Of a stretch of 36,130 nucleotides of DNA, positions 8,001 through 18,167 are shown piece by piece. Source of the stretch: a virus; IMG/VR virus record IMGVR_UViG_3300011253_000543, positions 1 to 36,130 of that record; one strand, given 5' to 3'. The translations under genes were made by a program, and so were the position numbers. Position 1 is the first letter of the stretch; each line of letters begins with the position of its first letter. The notes under the pieces are model-generated. The model was not told the DNA's origin, did not search any database, and saw only the letters and a program-made list of their open reading frames with translations.

Positions 8001-11000
8001 TTCACCCTCCCAGTTGAACAACAATTCTTGAACACAATTTCTACGCTTAGATGCATATGGTTGTTTCTGAAGTTCTCTGCTTGTATAAGCAAGCGTGATC
8101 ATATCACCTGTTTTGGTGACATTTGCTGTATCCATTGAAGCAGTGTCAACTAATGTTTTACTAATTGGTACAGTGCGTTGCTGGAATCCTGGTCGTAGAT
8201 GCCCTTTGTTTATATCAATCGATGCTTTCAATGCTGGACTTGAAGTATCAGCAAAGTTTAGATTAACAAAGTTATCTACAAAGAATCCATTTTTAAATCG
8301 ATCCGAACCTGCAGCATTGAACACTTGTTTGTTCAGTGTTAGATTTTCTAACAGATTCAACGATGAATAGTATTCCAAACTCTTAACACGACTATCAACA
8401 GCACGCAAGTCTTGCATAGTATAGCGTCTGTTATTATCTAGATCTAGTTTAACTTGTAGATCTGTTCTTGCATACTGCTCAGCAAAGAATGGCGCAAGAG
8501 ATGGGAAAGGTGGAATTGATAATGTCCCAAGTGACATTGATGGCAATGGCGCATCAGGTGTCTTAGGTGACAGATCAGGAACACCCTTCACAACATTAAA
8601 GTTTCCTGCAGGTGTTACTACTATTCTATCTTTTCGTGGCAAGTAAAACTGAATATCTGCTTGGAAGTTCTCATCAGGTGTAGGCATATGTGCGCCATCA
8701 CTGTCGATGCTAAACGCAGTCGAAGCAGCAGGATTAGTAATACTTGGAGTTTGCGTTGCAACACCGTTCGCAGAAGGTGTCACACTATTTGTTTTGATTG
8801 GTCTGAAATCAACACTGTTTCTTAGGTCCCTAACAATACCTGTAGTCGGAGAACGGAATAGTGGTATTTCCTGTGTGGTAATAGCAGTTGTGTTCGCTGT
8901 ATTTGCGTCGTCGATTGGATATGAATCAACACTTAGATATCCAATACCAGCAGAACGATCGCGTCCGAAGAAACTGAACTTGACGAGCAAACCTGAGTTT
9001 GTTATATTGAGACTACTAGTTGCCTTCTTGCGCAAATATGCAGTATCGTAAAATGCGTCTTTTTGTCCGTCATCAAGTTCGAAGTGTGTCGTAACATCTG
9101 TATCTGAAGAACTTACTCCAGTGTTTGATCCTTTGTAAACTGCCTCAATCTTAAATACATCAGAAGTACCAAGTGGCCATGGACCATTTTTGCTTGCGCT
9201 ATGCGATCCAGTATTAAGGTGAACGAACTTGTTTTTGTTTACAGTTTTACTTGTTGGAACTGCAGCACTTCTAAGTCTATTGAAGTACACTGAAGCAGAA
9301 AAAGTTGAAGCAAGGTTTGCTTGCTGCAAGTTAATCGTATGCGAACTTGAAGTAGAGGTAATCGTTCCGTTTGCAGTTGTATCAAAGATATAACCAATAG
9401 GGAATGTTGTTGCATGAGCAGCAGCAGAACCTTGAGTTGCAGTATTTGCTGTTTTGATTACTGTGTCACTGGTGATCTCAGTAATACGCATTGGATCAAG
9501 ACCACCAACTTTAATGAAGTCACCAACTTGATATGCTGTTGTAAATACCGTTGATGAACCTGTTACGGTATTTCCAGACTGAGTAACTGTACCAGTATGA
9601 GGAACAGTAGATACTGTTTCCCTTGCGACTACAATAATATTTCGTTCTTCAGTATTCGATAACGGAGAACCAGTTTCATTCATCGTTTCCGTAGCACCTG
9701 CATGAGCAGTGTTAGCAGTTACAGTAGCAGCACCAGCAGTTGTAAAGTTTACTGTTTTTTCTGTACGATATACAAACTGTGTATCATTAGTACCAGCAGA
9801 GTCGGTATATTTTTTAACTGCTGTTATTCCTGTTGGGAACACCATAGTGTTTAGATTTGGTTCTTGGATCTTAGCACTACCGTTTGTTTCTAAAACGATA
9901 TCTGCCATAGACTTTGGACCAGCAGCATTATTCACATATAGTCCACGAACAGATGAGAATGACTTACCACTGTTCATTTGAACATCGAACAAATATATTC
10001 TAAATTGTGCGTTGTAAGTTCCTGGTGTTCCAGAGTCGTATTGGAAACCACGCACTTTAGCAGTACCGATTTCAGTTCCGCTTACTGCTTGTGCACCTAA
10101 GTTTTCACCTGATATGCCGTGTTGTATTGTATCACGCAAAGAAACTGTTCGTAATCCTTGAAAGTCCCAAGTACCAACAACCTCTTTAACATTTACATAG
10201 TTACCAAACTGTTGACCAACTACTACAGCATCAGAAGTATCAAAGTCAGTTGCTTTGTCTACGTCTAAGAATATCGGAGTAGTAAGTCGTATTTTTTCTC
10301 CATGAACATAAGCAGAACCAGTTTCAATTTCAGCAACAAGTTTATTTGAGTCACCGTTTTCTGCAACAGTATATCTACCAAGTGAGTCTGTTTTCTTCAA
10401 ATGCTCACGAACACGAATATTAAATGGTTCAATGGCAAAGTTACCGCTAGAGTCATACACCCTCTCAGCAACAAACTTACCAAGTGTAGAAAGATTTCTA
10501 TCTAGTGGACGTTCAATAGTTTGTCCATCTATAATTTCCGCAACACGGAAAAACGAAGCAGTGTTAGCAAAACCGAAAGACTTAACAGTAAGAACTGGAT
10601 CAATCTTTAAACGATTAGCACCTGGAGCGGTGAAGTTAGTTGCGCCAGTTGCGTTGTCTAGCAATGTTTGATCAGCATTAGAATCTATAATTGATTCTGA
10701 TGTAGTAAAACCAATATAAGCATTTGGTTGCGGATCAAACTTACTTACGATGATACTTTGATCAGCAAATCTAACGAAGTTTTCTTTATGGTATAGAATA
10801 CCATCTTGAATGTTTGCCTTTAGACCGAAACCAGTTGCACTAGAAGATATTGCGTTTGCTGCAACTATGAATGCGTTGTCAGATGATTGGCGTAATATAA
10901 GTGTTTCACCATCAGCAAACTCTTTAGTTGTGCTGTTCGTTCCAGAATTAGTATAATGAACATGAAGTGTGAAATTATCAGGTGCTGCTGCCTCAGAACC

Positions 11001-11369
11001 AGTGGTAGCAAATACAAGTTTACCAGTAACGCCACTGGTAACACCAGTGATTACTGCATTCGCAATCTTTGTATTACCACTATCAGAGAAAAAGTCTGAT
11101 ATTGCTATAACACGATTGTTAGCATCTTTGTCTCTCAATTTGACATATGCTATTTCTTGAGTCGTAAGTCCACCGCCAGTAACTATAATGCCATCGATGT
11201 AAACTTCGTCAGCAAGTCTACCTAATTGGTTTTGTAGTATAGACTGGAGTTGCGTCAGTTCTCTTGCTTGAACTGCAAATCCTGGCCTGAACAAAACTCG
11301 ATGAAAATTCTTATCTTCATCGAAATCATCGAAATATGGACTTTGATTGAGATTTGTTTCAATGCTCAT
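5028..11369 (-). CDS. Giant gp10-like baseplate/fibre protein with DUF4815 start and Hint insertion
   Basis: 2113 residues, the largest gene here. The N-terminus (NLNQSPYFDDFDEDKNFHRV, then PGFAVQARELTQLQSILQNQ) is the DUF4815 segment found in large T4-like marine phage structural proteins. It follows gp8 as gp10 follows gp8 and gp9 in T4. The middle is long and beta-rich. Residues 1372-1514 form a Hint domain (separate entry). The flanking sequence GGDPLAQSFFVTLDDLTSGA, then KIDLFFAKKD, belongs to the structural protein itself. The C-terminus ends VENIRAIALQK. It probably links the baseplate rim to fibres. Symbol not given because gp10 orthology is by position, not by close sequence. Confidence 0.75.
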   Translation of the reverse strand: MSIETNLNQSPYFDDFDEDKNFHRVLFRPGFAVQARELTQLQSILQNQLGRLADEVYIDGIIVTGGGLTTQEIAYVKLRDKDANNRVIAISDFFSDSGNTKIANAVITGVTSGVTGKLVFATTGSEAAAPDNFTLHVHYTNSGTNSTTKEFADGETLILRQSSDNAFIVAANAISSSATGFGLKANIQDGILYHKENFVRFADQSIIVSKFDPQPNAYIGFTTSESIIDSNADQTLLDNATGATNFTAPGANRLKIDPVLTVKSFGFANTASFFRVAEIIDGQTIERPLDRNLSTLGKFVAERVYDSSGNFAIEPFNIRVREHLKKTDSLGRYTVAENGDSNKLVAEIETGSAYVHGEKIRLTTPIFLDVDKATDFDTSDAVVVGQQFGNYVNVKEVVGTWDFQGLRTVSLRDTIQHGISGENLGAQAVSGTEIGTAKVRGFQYDSGTPGTYNAQFRIYLFDVQMNSGKSFSSVRGLYVNNAAGPKSMADIVLETNGSAKIQEPNLNTMVFPTGITAVKKYTDSAGTNDTQFVYRTEKTVNFTTAGAATVTANTAHAGATETMNETGSPLSNTEERNIIVVARETVSTVPHTGTVTQSGNTVTGSSTVFTTAYQVGDFIKVGGLDPMRITEITSDTVIKTANTATQGSAAAHATTFPIGYIFDTTANGTITSTSSSHTINLQQANLASTFSASVYFNRLRSAAVPTSKTVNKNKFVHLNTGSHSASKNGPWPLGTSDVFKIEAVYKGSNTGVSSSDTDVTTHFELDDGQKDAFYDTAYLRKKATSSLNITNSGLLVKFSFFGRDRSAGIGYLSVDSYPIDDANTANTTAITTQEIPLFRSPTTGIVRDLRNSVDFRPIKTNSVTPSANGVATQTPSITNPAASTAFSIDSDGAHMPTPDENFQADIQFYLPRKDRIVVTPAGNFNVVKGVPDLSPKTPDAPLPSMSLGTLSIPPFPSLAPFFAEQYARTDLQVKLDLDNNRRYTMQDLRAVDSRVKSLEYYSSLNLLENLTLNKQVFNAAGSDRFKNGFFVDNFVNLNFADTSSPALKASIDINKGHLRPGFQQRTVPISKTLVDTASMDTANVTKTGDMITLAYTSRELQKQPYASKRRNCVQELLFNWEGEVVLDPPMDNDNDLTTLPELQVDFDGFFNGVLESLRIQGASPVRTTFGGWETTTSVNANRTLRTTTNNRTVTTSTLGSVTETISLGNSVESVSLREFMRSRVIRFTGVRMRPNTRVFAYFDKEKVFDYVTPTNSSFVATGVEGANLVTDSTGTVYGNFRIPNDDDLKFRVGTKRFLLQDIDDPITKINLITTAAHGDFTSQALDVTQRDRSINLRVPQVTTTQTTQTTTSVTPIPRPRPAIRRVAFQGCCFIAGTLVTMSDGSTKKIEDVEVGDVLLGKDNHHNTVLNFVRPKLGQRQLMGINGSGAFVTADHPLWTQDGWKAHDLETTKELYPHMDMAGTLAIGDKILNTAGEWTEIETIEVFADDEELQVYNFTLDGNKTYFGNDILAHNKGGDPLAQSFFVTLDDLTSGAYVNKIDLFFAKKDSSLPITLQIRKMENGFPTTEVIASKTLAASAVNTSSTGATATSFTFDNLVFLSNQEEYAFVAIPGGNSDQYQVWVAQMGGDDVLLPNTKISKQTATGILFSSANDSTWRQFQDEDMKYTIHCAKFTKSTGTVYVEQKDMEYLSIDELDSNFVIGENTIAESVLTFANNQAVTVGQVLKSKHAANNNSVEHAGYANGVIREVVGYNATTDKVTVKVDPYGTFSATSTGNTNNLYVGSTWVGNTTAYTANTAQGTVSFYYGLGGQMHLEGSAGGYSNGYVRGQSSGASARVTSVDNLVMNTLVPKIPQITHANTTSNWGVRTASSAGVISPTYKSIQLSTENTFFDAEKKIFSKSNETALSAVTGSKKTFVLKGTLTTTDDYVSPQIDLSRANMLTIENVINNDATDEQKTFGNAQSRYISKPVTLEDGQDAEDMTIFMDAFKPQGSEISVYARLMNAEDGETLDDKDFTLMTQVTSSNTFSSGIDGTDIKEFEFGFSANTNGQNFLAGANNHARLNSANSNVVAYRGTDGSVYHTYKTFALKIVMTATGTHITPKVENIRAIALQK
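6828..7256 (-). other. Hint (intein-like) domain inside the gp10-like protein
   Basis: Residues C1372 to N1514, 143 residues. Block A: CFIAGTLVTMSDGSTKKIED, then VGDVLL. Block B: VTADHPLW, with the T-x-x-H of inteins. The end is YFGNDILAHN with the terminal His-Asn pair. The core size leaves no room for a homing endonuclease. The residue before it is also Cys (C1371). The residue after the Asn is Lys, not the Cys/Ser/Thr needed for standard splicing, as in bacterial intein-like domains that cleave or splice by alternative chemistry. Confidence 0.85.
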
Positions 11370-11380
11370 TTATTTTACCT

Positions 11381-13183
11381 TTAGAAATCTAATATGATTT
11401 TTATATCTTCAACTTGATCAGGATCTCGCAATACTGCCTGAACATTTTCGGTGTAAAGTATTTCACCAGAATAAGTATTTGCTTCTGGACCTTGCACATC
11501 TGATATTGTTGCTATTTCTGTCTCACCTGTGCTTTTAAGTATAACGTCATTATCTAAAAATGCTGCATATCCATTATAACTTTCTACATTATTTATATAC
11601 ATAGAATAGATAGAATTATCAGTCTCATCCTCTGCATCACGAATAAATGTTACCGTTGCATTTGCTGCACGTAAAGCATTAGTAAGACCAGCAGTATTTC
11701 TTTCACTTGGTCCTAATTCTGTAACAAACTCTAGTGCGCCTGATTTTGCTACATCTAATAATCGTTTATTTGTAATTACATCATTAACTGCAAAAGCATT
11801 AACTGGAGTAGAACCATCCATTTGTGAATATGCAACTTTTAGTTTGGTTGACATTCTTAATGTTGTTGGTGCGTTTGATGTGTTAGCAACCTTTTCTACT
11901 GCGATTGGTGCGTTTGCTGAATCAACCTTCAACATAGGATTTTTAAATACGCTAATTGTTCTAAACTCAGTGTTTGAAGGAATGTAACCTTTACCGTTTA
12001 CCGATGTTCCTAAATTATCATCTAACTGAATATTGATCATAACTTTGTCTGATCCAAGTTCACGAACAGGATTTCTTCCATGACCTCCAGGGAATGTCAT
12101 GACTGCATTAGCAGTTGCTCCTGAACCATGAATAGAGTTAGCAGTAATATATGCTCTAGCAGTCGTAAATCCTGATCCCCTTGATATTACACTGATGCCA
12201 GAAACAGAACCAATAGAAGTATTTACAGTACAATATGCCTTTGCACCAGAACCATCACCGACAATCGTAAGAGTTGGTGAAATAACAACACGTGAATCAG
12301 TATTCGGTGTTGTAGCAAAAGCAGTGTTAACAGTCAATGTTCTTGTTGAACCGCTATAATCAATGATTCTACGCAACTGACCAGAACCTGTTCCACTTGA
12401 TATGTAAATCGATGAACCATTGTAAAAGTTATCTATAGAAGATGCTCCTGTTGCAGCAGCAGTCGATAAGGAAAGTGATATCTTACCACCAGCACTTACC
12501 ACACCATTCGCCACTGTTTCATATCCTGAACCGACATTTACCGTCTCAACAATCTCAATCGCGCCATTTACTGATGCATTTTGAACTGCTAATTGTCGGT
12601 CTACCTCAGCAGTTCCGTCGGCTGTTGTAAGTTTTCTAACAGGCATATATGAAGTTGTTAGGAACTTGTTTGCTAATCCAAGAGGGATTGTGTACAAATA
12701 CTTCCAAACATACCCGTCAGAGGTCTCAAACGCAAGCGTAGAGAATCCTGTCGGTTTAACCGTAGAAGTAGCACCTTTATTATTAAAGAGGCATGTGTAG
12801 ACGTTGAGTTGGTCTGTAAGGACATACCATGCACGATCATACATATCTTCATCAGTATCGCGCCACATTGAATAAACTGTTCCTGACGTCCAGTTGTAAC
12901 GAGTAGTTACAGAACATATATCAGTTGTTCCAACTTTTTTAGCACCAAACATTTCTCGATGCGTTTGGTAGTTTAAACTTTGTGTATTTTCTTCAACAAA
13001 GTCTGGATTTGGTTCGTTTGTCCAATTTTCTGTTCTACCTATACCAACATAAAGTATAGTAGAGTTTTTTACAGTGCTGGTGTCATCATTGAAATCACCA
13101 GAAGCGATGGTAGCATCTTCAATAAATGCCTCAGCATTATTGATTGACAATTCTTTTGTAGGGTATCTATAAACTGTTGTCAT
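11381..13183 (-). CDS. 8: Baseplate wedge subunit gp8-like
   Basis: 600 residues, longer than T4 gp8 (334). The N-terminus has the gp8 signature of marine T4-like phages: YVGIGRTENWTNEPNP, then REMFGAKKVG, CSVTTRYNWTSGTVY, MYDRAWYVLTDQLNVYTCLF and DGYVWKYLYTIP. The remainder adds beta-rich segments with GSGSGQLRR-like and GRNPVRELG motifs. In T4 gp8 joins gp10, gp7, gp6 and gp53 in the wedge. The gene overlaps gp7 by one base and lies 11 nt upstream of the gp10-like gene. Extra length is typical of the marine group and may replace other T4 wedge parts. Confidence 0.85.
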   Translation of the reverse strand: MTTVYRYPTKELSINNAEAFIEDATIASGDFNDDTSTVKNSTILYVGIGRTENWTNEPNPDFVEENTQSLNYQTHREMFGAKKVGTTDICSVTTRYNWTSGTVYSMWRDTDEDMYDRAWYVLTDQLNVYTCLFNNKGATSTVKPTGFSTLAFETSDGYVWKYLYTIPLGLANKFLTTSYMPVRKLTTADGTAEVDRQLAVQNASVNGAIEIVETVNVGSGYETVANGVVSAGGKISLSLSTAAATGASSIDNFYNGSSIYISSGTGSGQLRRIIDYSGSTRTLTVNTAFATTPNTDSRVVISPTLTIVGDGSGAKAYCTVNTSIGSVSGISVISRGSGFTTARAYITANSIHGSGATANAVMTFPGGHGRNPVRELGSDKVMINIQLDDNLGTSVNGKGYIPSNTEFRTISVFKNPMLKVDSANAPIAVEKVANTSNAPTTLRMSTKLKVAYSQMDGSTPVNAFAVNDVITNKRLLDVAKSGALEFVTELGPSERNTAGLTNALRAANATVTFIRDAEDETDNSIYSMYINNVESYNGYAAFLDNDVILKSTGETEIATISDVQGPEANTYSGEILYTENVQAVLRDPDQVEDIKIILDF

Positions 13184-15996
13184 TATGTGACCTGATAGTA
13201 AATATTAGCACTACTTGCCGAAGTTGTATAGTACAAATTGGCAGTAGTAATGTTTGAATTTGACCACGCTGTAGTGGTATTTGCAAAAGTTGTATTCGTT
13301 ACCTTATTTAGTCTCATCGTATAGAAAGTAGATGGGGCGATAGCAATAATTATTTCGCCACCATTAGCATAATGTGATGTCAATGAAGTGCCAGTTCCTG
13401 TTATATTGAAACTGTTTTGCGCCACAGCAATTGTTCCATTTGCTTTCTCTCTTCTCTTACTTTCGCTTACTGTAGCAACATTTAAAAATACGTTAGATTG
13501 TAATCTGTATTTACCGAACAGTGCTTGACCTGCAGGGTGAACAAGTTTAAGTGCGATATCTCTATATCGTGCCAAAGCAACAGGTGCTATAATTTCATAT
13601 GAGAACTCTTGATAGAATCTACTGTCTTGTATTATACCGCGAGAAGTAGACAAGTGACTCTTTGAAGAAGAATAATATCCTTCTGAGTTTGCAGCACCTG
13701 ATAGTGTAACGACGCCAGTTGATTCTTCTGCCAACGCACGACCAGATGAAGCAATCGTTACAGTTTCTCCATCTTCATAATTAAATCCTGAGTCAGACAC
13801 CTTTACAGAAACAACAGATCCATTTGCTCCAATTGTAGGAGTGATTACCGCATTATCACCAAGCGTTCCATTATTTGTTAATAACACAAGTGTTGCAGTT
13901 CCATCATTAGTTTTTGTTCTAGTATCTCTCGAAGAACCACCTTGTGTATATGATCCAGCATAAGTTTCTATTTGAACTGCTGCGTTATTAGCAAAGTTTG
14001 CAATCACACCTAACTCTTGCCATACTCTGACTGAGGTTTCGTAGGTGTTGTTAGCAAGTTGAGTAACTTTGATAATCTCACCTGCTGTGTTAGAACCCAT
14101 AACGTATGCTTGTGCGCCAGTGCTTGCCTGAACTATTTTATCACCAGCAGATAGAACTGTAAAGTTTGAGTTTCCAGTTGAAAAATTTACGTTATTATTA
14201 TGTAATCTAAGAGTGAACTGTTTTATTTCTAGCGAAGAAACATCATTGTCCTTCAAAGTGACTGTTGGTGATGTACGGTATCCTGATCCTGCGTTTACAG
14301 TAGATAGTGATTGTACAGTTCCGATGCTATATGACTTGAACGTAAAAGAATCTGCGAGTCGAGTATGAACATCTTCAGTTTCAACATTCGATGTTCTATT
14401 TTTAGCAACACCCACCACCGTAGCGGAACCAACCTTACGAATATTCTCGTTATTTGCAAATGCTTTTATCGGTCCACTTGAAAACTGACTTGTTAGATTT
14501 GAAGTAGAGTTTGCTGATAAGTGAACAAAGGTGTTTGCTAATGTTGTGCCGATTACTTTAGTTACAGTTCCAAACGCTTTAGAAGTAACACCAACCAACT
14601 CATCACCAACAGAAATAGTAAACGTGTTTGCGATAGTCAATACATGACTGCCGAAAGTGTTTGCTGAGTATGATGTCACATTTCCAACAGTAACTGCACT
14701 AGCACCTGAATTGAAATTCATATTCAAACCTTCAAGTGCGGTAAACTTTTTGTATCCAGTAACTTTTAGATATGCGTTGCCAGCAGTACCACTGATAATA
14801 GACTGAACCGTTGCATTTGCTAATGAACTATTTCCAAATAAGGAAGCACCAACAGCTATTGCCTTTGTATTGGCAACACGCAATACAGAGTTAGCATATT
14901 CGTGATAGTCTGATCCACTTGGGATTCCATCAACTGTTACTTCTGGGAATCCATATCGAGGTGCAGCAATAATGGTATTAGCAAACCGACTCATACGTCT
15001 TGGTTTGCTGTCGGTATTCGTTATACGTGGCGCAAGAGTAGAAAACTGCGTGAAGTTGTTTATTTTATTGCTGTTAATGAATAACGCGAAAGAGTTTGTC
15101 AGGTCTGTTGAATTAACAGAAAATGTTGCATCAGTTCCAAGACCACCTGTAATAGTAACCTCACTTCCAGGTGATGACGTAGTTGTTCTATAACCAGAAC
15201 CACCTTCGGTAATGGTAAATGTCAACGCACCATTTAGTTGCTCAACATTTGTTACAATAACTTTACCAAATAGACCTGTTTTGTTAGAAACTAAATCAAC
15301 CACATCTCCTGCTTGATATCTCGCACCACCTGTAGATATTGTAATCGTACTGATGCCAGCATTAATAACTGGAGTTTGTCCATTTGAGTTGGTGTCAGTG
15401 GAAAGTCTAATGTTCTCCAAATTACCAAATGTGCCAATGATATTAGACAAAAGAATCTGCATAATATCTTTGCTATTAATTCTTCTGCGAATAATATCTT
15501 CTACTAGAGCAGTTGCGCCTGATTCTACACCAACTATTTCTTGACCAATTAAAGAATAGTTTGCGTCATCATATTGAGCTGTGACATAACGATCTATAAC
15601 CCAATCACCATCAGAAACAATCAATATCTGATCAGCAGGTAGATTGAGATCAATATCCTCACCAAACACTGCACGGAACATTAACTTATATGCTTCGAAT
15701 GTCCCTCGCGACTCGTTGAAATACTTTACATTTTTGACTGCAAGTTTCTTGTCTGCTAATATGCTTGTCGGAACAGAGGGTAAAAATGTTTTGGTGAAGT
15801 AATCAATGAAGTCGTTTGTTGTGGTGCTTATATCACGATATGATTCTAAATTACGAATCCCATCGGTCATCTGACCTGTAGTTTCCATCCAAGCATAATA
15901 TGCTTCTATGAACTGAAGAAAGTTTGCGCCATCTTCTTTATAGAATGATGGAAACTGAGATGCTACCAGTTTCGATATTTTGTCATTGACTGCCAT
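13183..15996 (-). CDS. 7: Baseplate wedge protein gp7-like
   Basis: 937 residues, close to T4 gp7 (1032). The N-terminus KISKLVASQFPSFYKEDG, then FIEAYYAWMETTGQ, and YFNESRGTFEAYKLMFRAVF match the first domain of gp7-like wedge proteins of marine T4-like phages. The rest alternates beta-rich repeats with GSGYRT motifs (GGSGYRTTTS near 265, NAGSGYRTSPTVTL near 573). It lies between gp6 and gp8 with one-base overlaps on each side, the T4 order 6-7-8. Assignment is by N-terminal motif plus synteny. Confidence 0.8.
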   Translation of the reverse strand: MAVNDKISKLVASQFPSFYKEDGANFLQFIEAYYAWMETTGQMTDGIRNLESYRDISTTTNDFIDYFTKTFLPSVPTSILADKKLAVKNVKYFNESRGTFEAYKLMFRAVFGEDIDLNLPADQILIVSDGDWVIDRYVTAQYDDANYSLIGQEIVGVESGATALVEDIIRRRINSKDIMQILLSNIIGTFGNLENIRLSTDTNSNGQTPVINAGISTITISTGGARYQAGDVVDLVSNKTGLFGKVIVTNVEQLNGALTFTITEGGSGYRTTTSSPGSEVTITGGLGTDATFSVNSTDLTNSFALFINSNKINNFTQFSTLAPRITNTDSKPRRMSRFANTIIAAPRYGFPEVTVDGIPSGSDYHEYANSVLRVANTKAIAVGASLFGNSSLANATVQSIISGTAGNAYLKVTGYKKFTALEGLNMNFNSGASAVTVGNVTSYSANTFGSHVLTIANTFTISVGDELVGVTSKAFGTVTKVIGTTLANTFVHLSANSTSNLTSQFSSGPIKAFANNENIRKVGSATVVGVAKNRTSNVETEDVHTRLADSFTFKSYSIGTVQSLSTVNAGSGYRTSPTVTLKDNDVSSLEIKQFTLRLHNNNVNFSTGNSNFTVLSAGDKIVQASTGAQAYVMGSNTAGEIIKVTQLANNTYETSVRVWQELGVIANFANNAAVQIETYAGSYTQGGSSRDTRTKTNDGTATLVLLTNNGTLGDNAVITPTIGANGSVVSVKVSDSGFNYEDGETVTIASSGRALAEESTGVVTLSGAANSEGYYSSSKSHLSTSRGIIQDSRFYQEFSYEIIAPVALARYRDIALKLVHPAGQALFGKYRLQSNVFLNVATVSESKRREKANGTIAVAQNSFNITGTGTSLTSHYANGGEIIIAIAPSTFYTMRLNKVTNTTFANTTTAWSNSNITTANLYYTTSASSANIYYQVT

Positions 15997-17765
15997 TATT
16001 CAAACTCGCTGATTGCTGTTACAACTGCATCAACAGATTGCATGATTAGTATCTGTTCCCTAAGTGGTGTAACATCTAAAGTATCTGGTGTAGCGTTTAT
16101 CTTTAGTTGTGTTCCAACGATGCTACTTACATTGAAGTTAGACAATGTAATCTTACCAGTTGTGTAGTTTATTGTTCCAACATTAGAGTTTTGTATAACC
16201 TTCGTATTCGTGTCATCAAACCGATAAATTCTCACCGTACCTAATCCATCGTCATCCAAGAAACAATTAAATGTTTCAAATACAAACTGAGTAGAAGATA
16301 GTGTAGATGTTCTAATAGGATTATTAAATAGTATATCAATACTTTGCGATATATTTAACAATGGTGATATGCGTTTTTGCATCTGAACCGAAGCATCGGT
16401 ATTTAATACTTCTGCAACAGTTAAATTATCTAAAACACGAACAAACCGCGAGAATCTAAATCGTTTATCAAACTGCTCTAAATTATTTGTAGAGAAGTTT
16501 GTAATAGCAGTTAATGCTGCACTTTGAACTTCTGATGTTGTTGCTGTACTTAAAGTTCTGTTGTAAAACACCTTCACAGTTGGTATAATATAGGTGTACT
16601 CTGGATCAATCATCACAGGGTCAACACCTAATGGCGTTCGGTCTGATATAGATGTCTTTATTTGCGCCTTCTTATTGTTAGTAGTCATCAACGCACCAAC
16701 AGGTTTCAACGCAATATACACCTTTCCGTATACTGCTGGATCAGCATCCTCGCCACCAAAAGCAATCACGGATTGTATATCTGCATTTTCAGTAGTAATG
16801 ATTCTTTCGTAATCGTTCTTAACGATAGCACGGTTTTGTGTTTGGAAGTTTCGTGGCGCATTAAATTTAATTGATTCTATAGCCTCTTGAGTGTTGCCAC
16901 CAGATGATGCTTTGTTGGTTGTGACAGCAACTGAAGTGTATGACACACCAAGATTTAAATTGTCAACCGTAAATGTTTTTGCTCCATTTGTGTCTTTAGC
17001 GTTACAAACCAAATATTCAATGATAACTATATTACCATTCTTTACAGGTTTGCCTAAAGTTCCTGGACTAAATACCACCTCATATTTTTTATCTGCAGAT
17101 TCCTCTAAGAAGTAAACTGCTGAAGTGCCTGTTATCTGTTTGGTATTGGTTGCACGTATGTATTCTGTAGTGGTCGTATCTGATGCAGACTCTTGCACTG
17201 TGACTTTAATGCTTGACGTATCAACATTAACATTCGGTATAATGTATCGCTCTGGGTTCGATGCGCTTACAGTGAACCTGTGAGTGAGCGGTGTGCCTTC
17301 TTTGATAATTAGTGAAGTGCTGAATGTATTACTTACATTTACAACAGTCTTTGCTGTAGGAACAACATAGGTATATGAAACATCATCTACCGTAGTGGTA
17401 AAGGTAGCATTACGTGGAATTGTAAACTGCGCATTTGTATTTGCTATACCTGTAAATGTAAGACTGACATTCGCCTGAGCACCAATCGCAGATGAAGGCA
17501 GATACCCAAGTTCCTTAGCACGTGATACAACCGAGTCTCTTTGCTGAGCAGTATCTAAGAACATCTCATTCGCAAGCATATTCAAATAGAATGCATTGTA
17601 ATGAGTATTGTATGCAAGAACATCTAAGAGAGTTGCTAATGCTGAACCCTCAAAGTTATAGTCTTGAAATTGATCTTGTGTACTTAGGTAACTTTTAAGA
17701 TTTGTTCTGATATCATCAAAATCTACTTCAGTTACCTTAAGATATGTATTTGCGCTGGTAGCCAT
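15996..17765 (-). CDS. 6: Baseplate wedge subunit gp6 (Baseplate J family)
   Basis: 589 residues against 660 in T4. The N-terminus is the gp6 signature: LKSYLSTQDQFQDYNFEGSA, then LLDVLAYNTHYNAFYLNM and EMFLDTAQQRDSVVSRAKELGY. Later NFQTQNRAIVKNDYERII and VIAFGGEDADPAVYGKVYIA are the typical Baseplate J core. gp6 forms the inner ring of the baseplate and ties the wedges together around the hub. The gene overlaps gp25 and gp7 by one base each, so the three are probably translated together from the late operon. Confidence 0.92.
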   Translation of the reverse strand: MATSANTYLKVTEVDFDDIRTNLKSYLSTQDQFQDYNFEGSALATLLDVLAYNTHYNAFYLNMLANEMFLDTAQQRDSVVSRAKELGYLPSSAIGAQANVSLTFTGIANTNAQFTIPRNATFTTTVDDVSYTYVVPTAKTVVNVSNTFSTSLIIKEGTPLTHRFTVSASNPERYIIPNVNVDTSSIKVTVQESASDTTTTEYIRATNTKQITGTSAVYFLEESADKKYEVVFSPGTLGKPVKNGNIVIIEYLVCNAKDTNGAKTFTVDNLNLGVSYTSVAVTTNKASSGGNTQEAIESIKFNAPRNFQTQNRAIVKNDYERIITTENADIQSVIAFGGEDADPAVYGKVYIALKPVGALMTTNNKKAQIKTSISDRTPLGVDPVMIDPEYTYIIPTVKVFYNRTLSTATTSEVQSAALTAITNFSTNNLEQFDKRFRFSRFVRVLDNLTVAEVLNTDASVQMQKRISPLLNISQSIDILFNNPIRTSTLSSTQFVFETFNCFLDDDGLGTVRIYRFDDTNTKVIQNSNVGTINYTTGKITLSNFNVSSIVGTQLKINATPDTLDVTPLREQILIMQSVDAVVTAISEFE

Positions 17766-18163
17766 TATCTTACTCTTTCTAGAATAATGCTTAAATTAAT
17801 CGGTTCGTTTGGTCGGTTTTTAATTCGGAAGATAATGGTCGCCTGTAAACGATTACGATCTTGATCTTCTTTCACATTTACTGTTTGCAACAACACACGT
17901 GGTTCGTAGTTCCTTATAACCTCGCCAATCGCATTTTCCATCATTTGTTTAGTTGCAGGTGTAAATAACTCAAACAACAGGTATCTTATTGAACAACCAA
18001 TATTAGGTTTAAATGGTCTTTCGAAAAAATCTGTCAAAACCAATGCCTTTACTGATTGTTTGATTGCTTCATCATCGGTTTTGCGTTGCAGATTTCCAGT
18101 AACTGGATGTGCGTTGAATCCCAGTGCAATATCGCTGAAGAAAGCTGCCTTTGGTTCTGCCAT
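17765..18163 (-). CDS. 25: Baseplate wedge subunit gp25
   Basis: 132 residues, the same length as T4 gp25. GFNAHPVTGNLQRKTDDEAI, then FFERPFKPNIGCSIRYLLFE and AIGEVIRNYEPRVLLQTV are the conserved GPW/gp25 family blocks. gp25 sits at the sheath-baseplate junction and helps start sheath assembly. The gene overlaps gp6 by one base. A likely promoter is the perfect late core TATAAATAG at 18416-18424, with a small gene between. Confidence 0.93.
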   Translation of the reverse strand: MAEPKAAFFSDIALGFNAHPVTGNLQRKTDDEAIKQSVKALVLTDFFERPFKPNIGCSIRYLLFELFTPATKQMMENAIGEVIRNYEPRVLLQTVNVKEDQDRNRLQATIIFRIKNRPNEPINLSIILERVR

Positions 18164-18167
18164 TTAT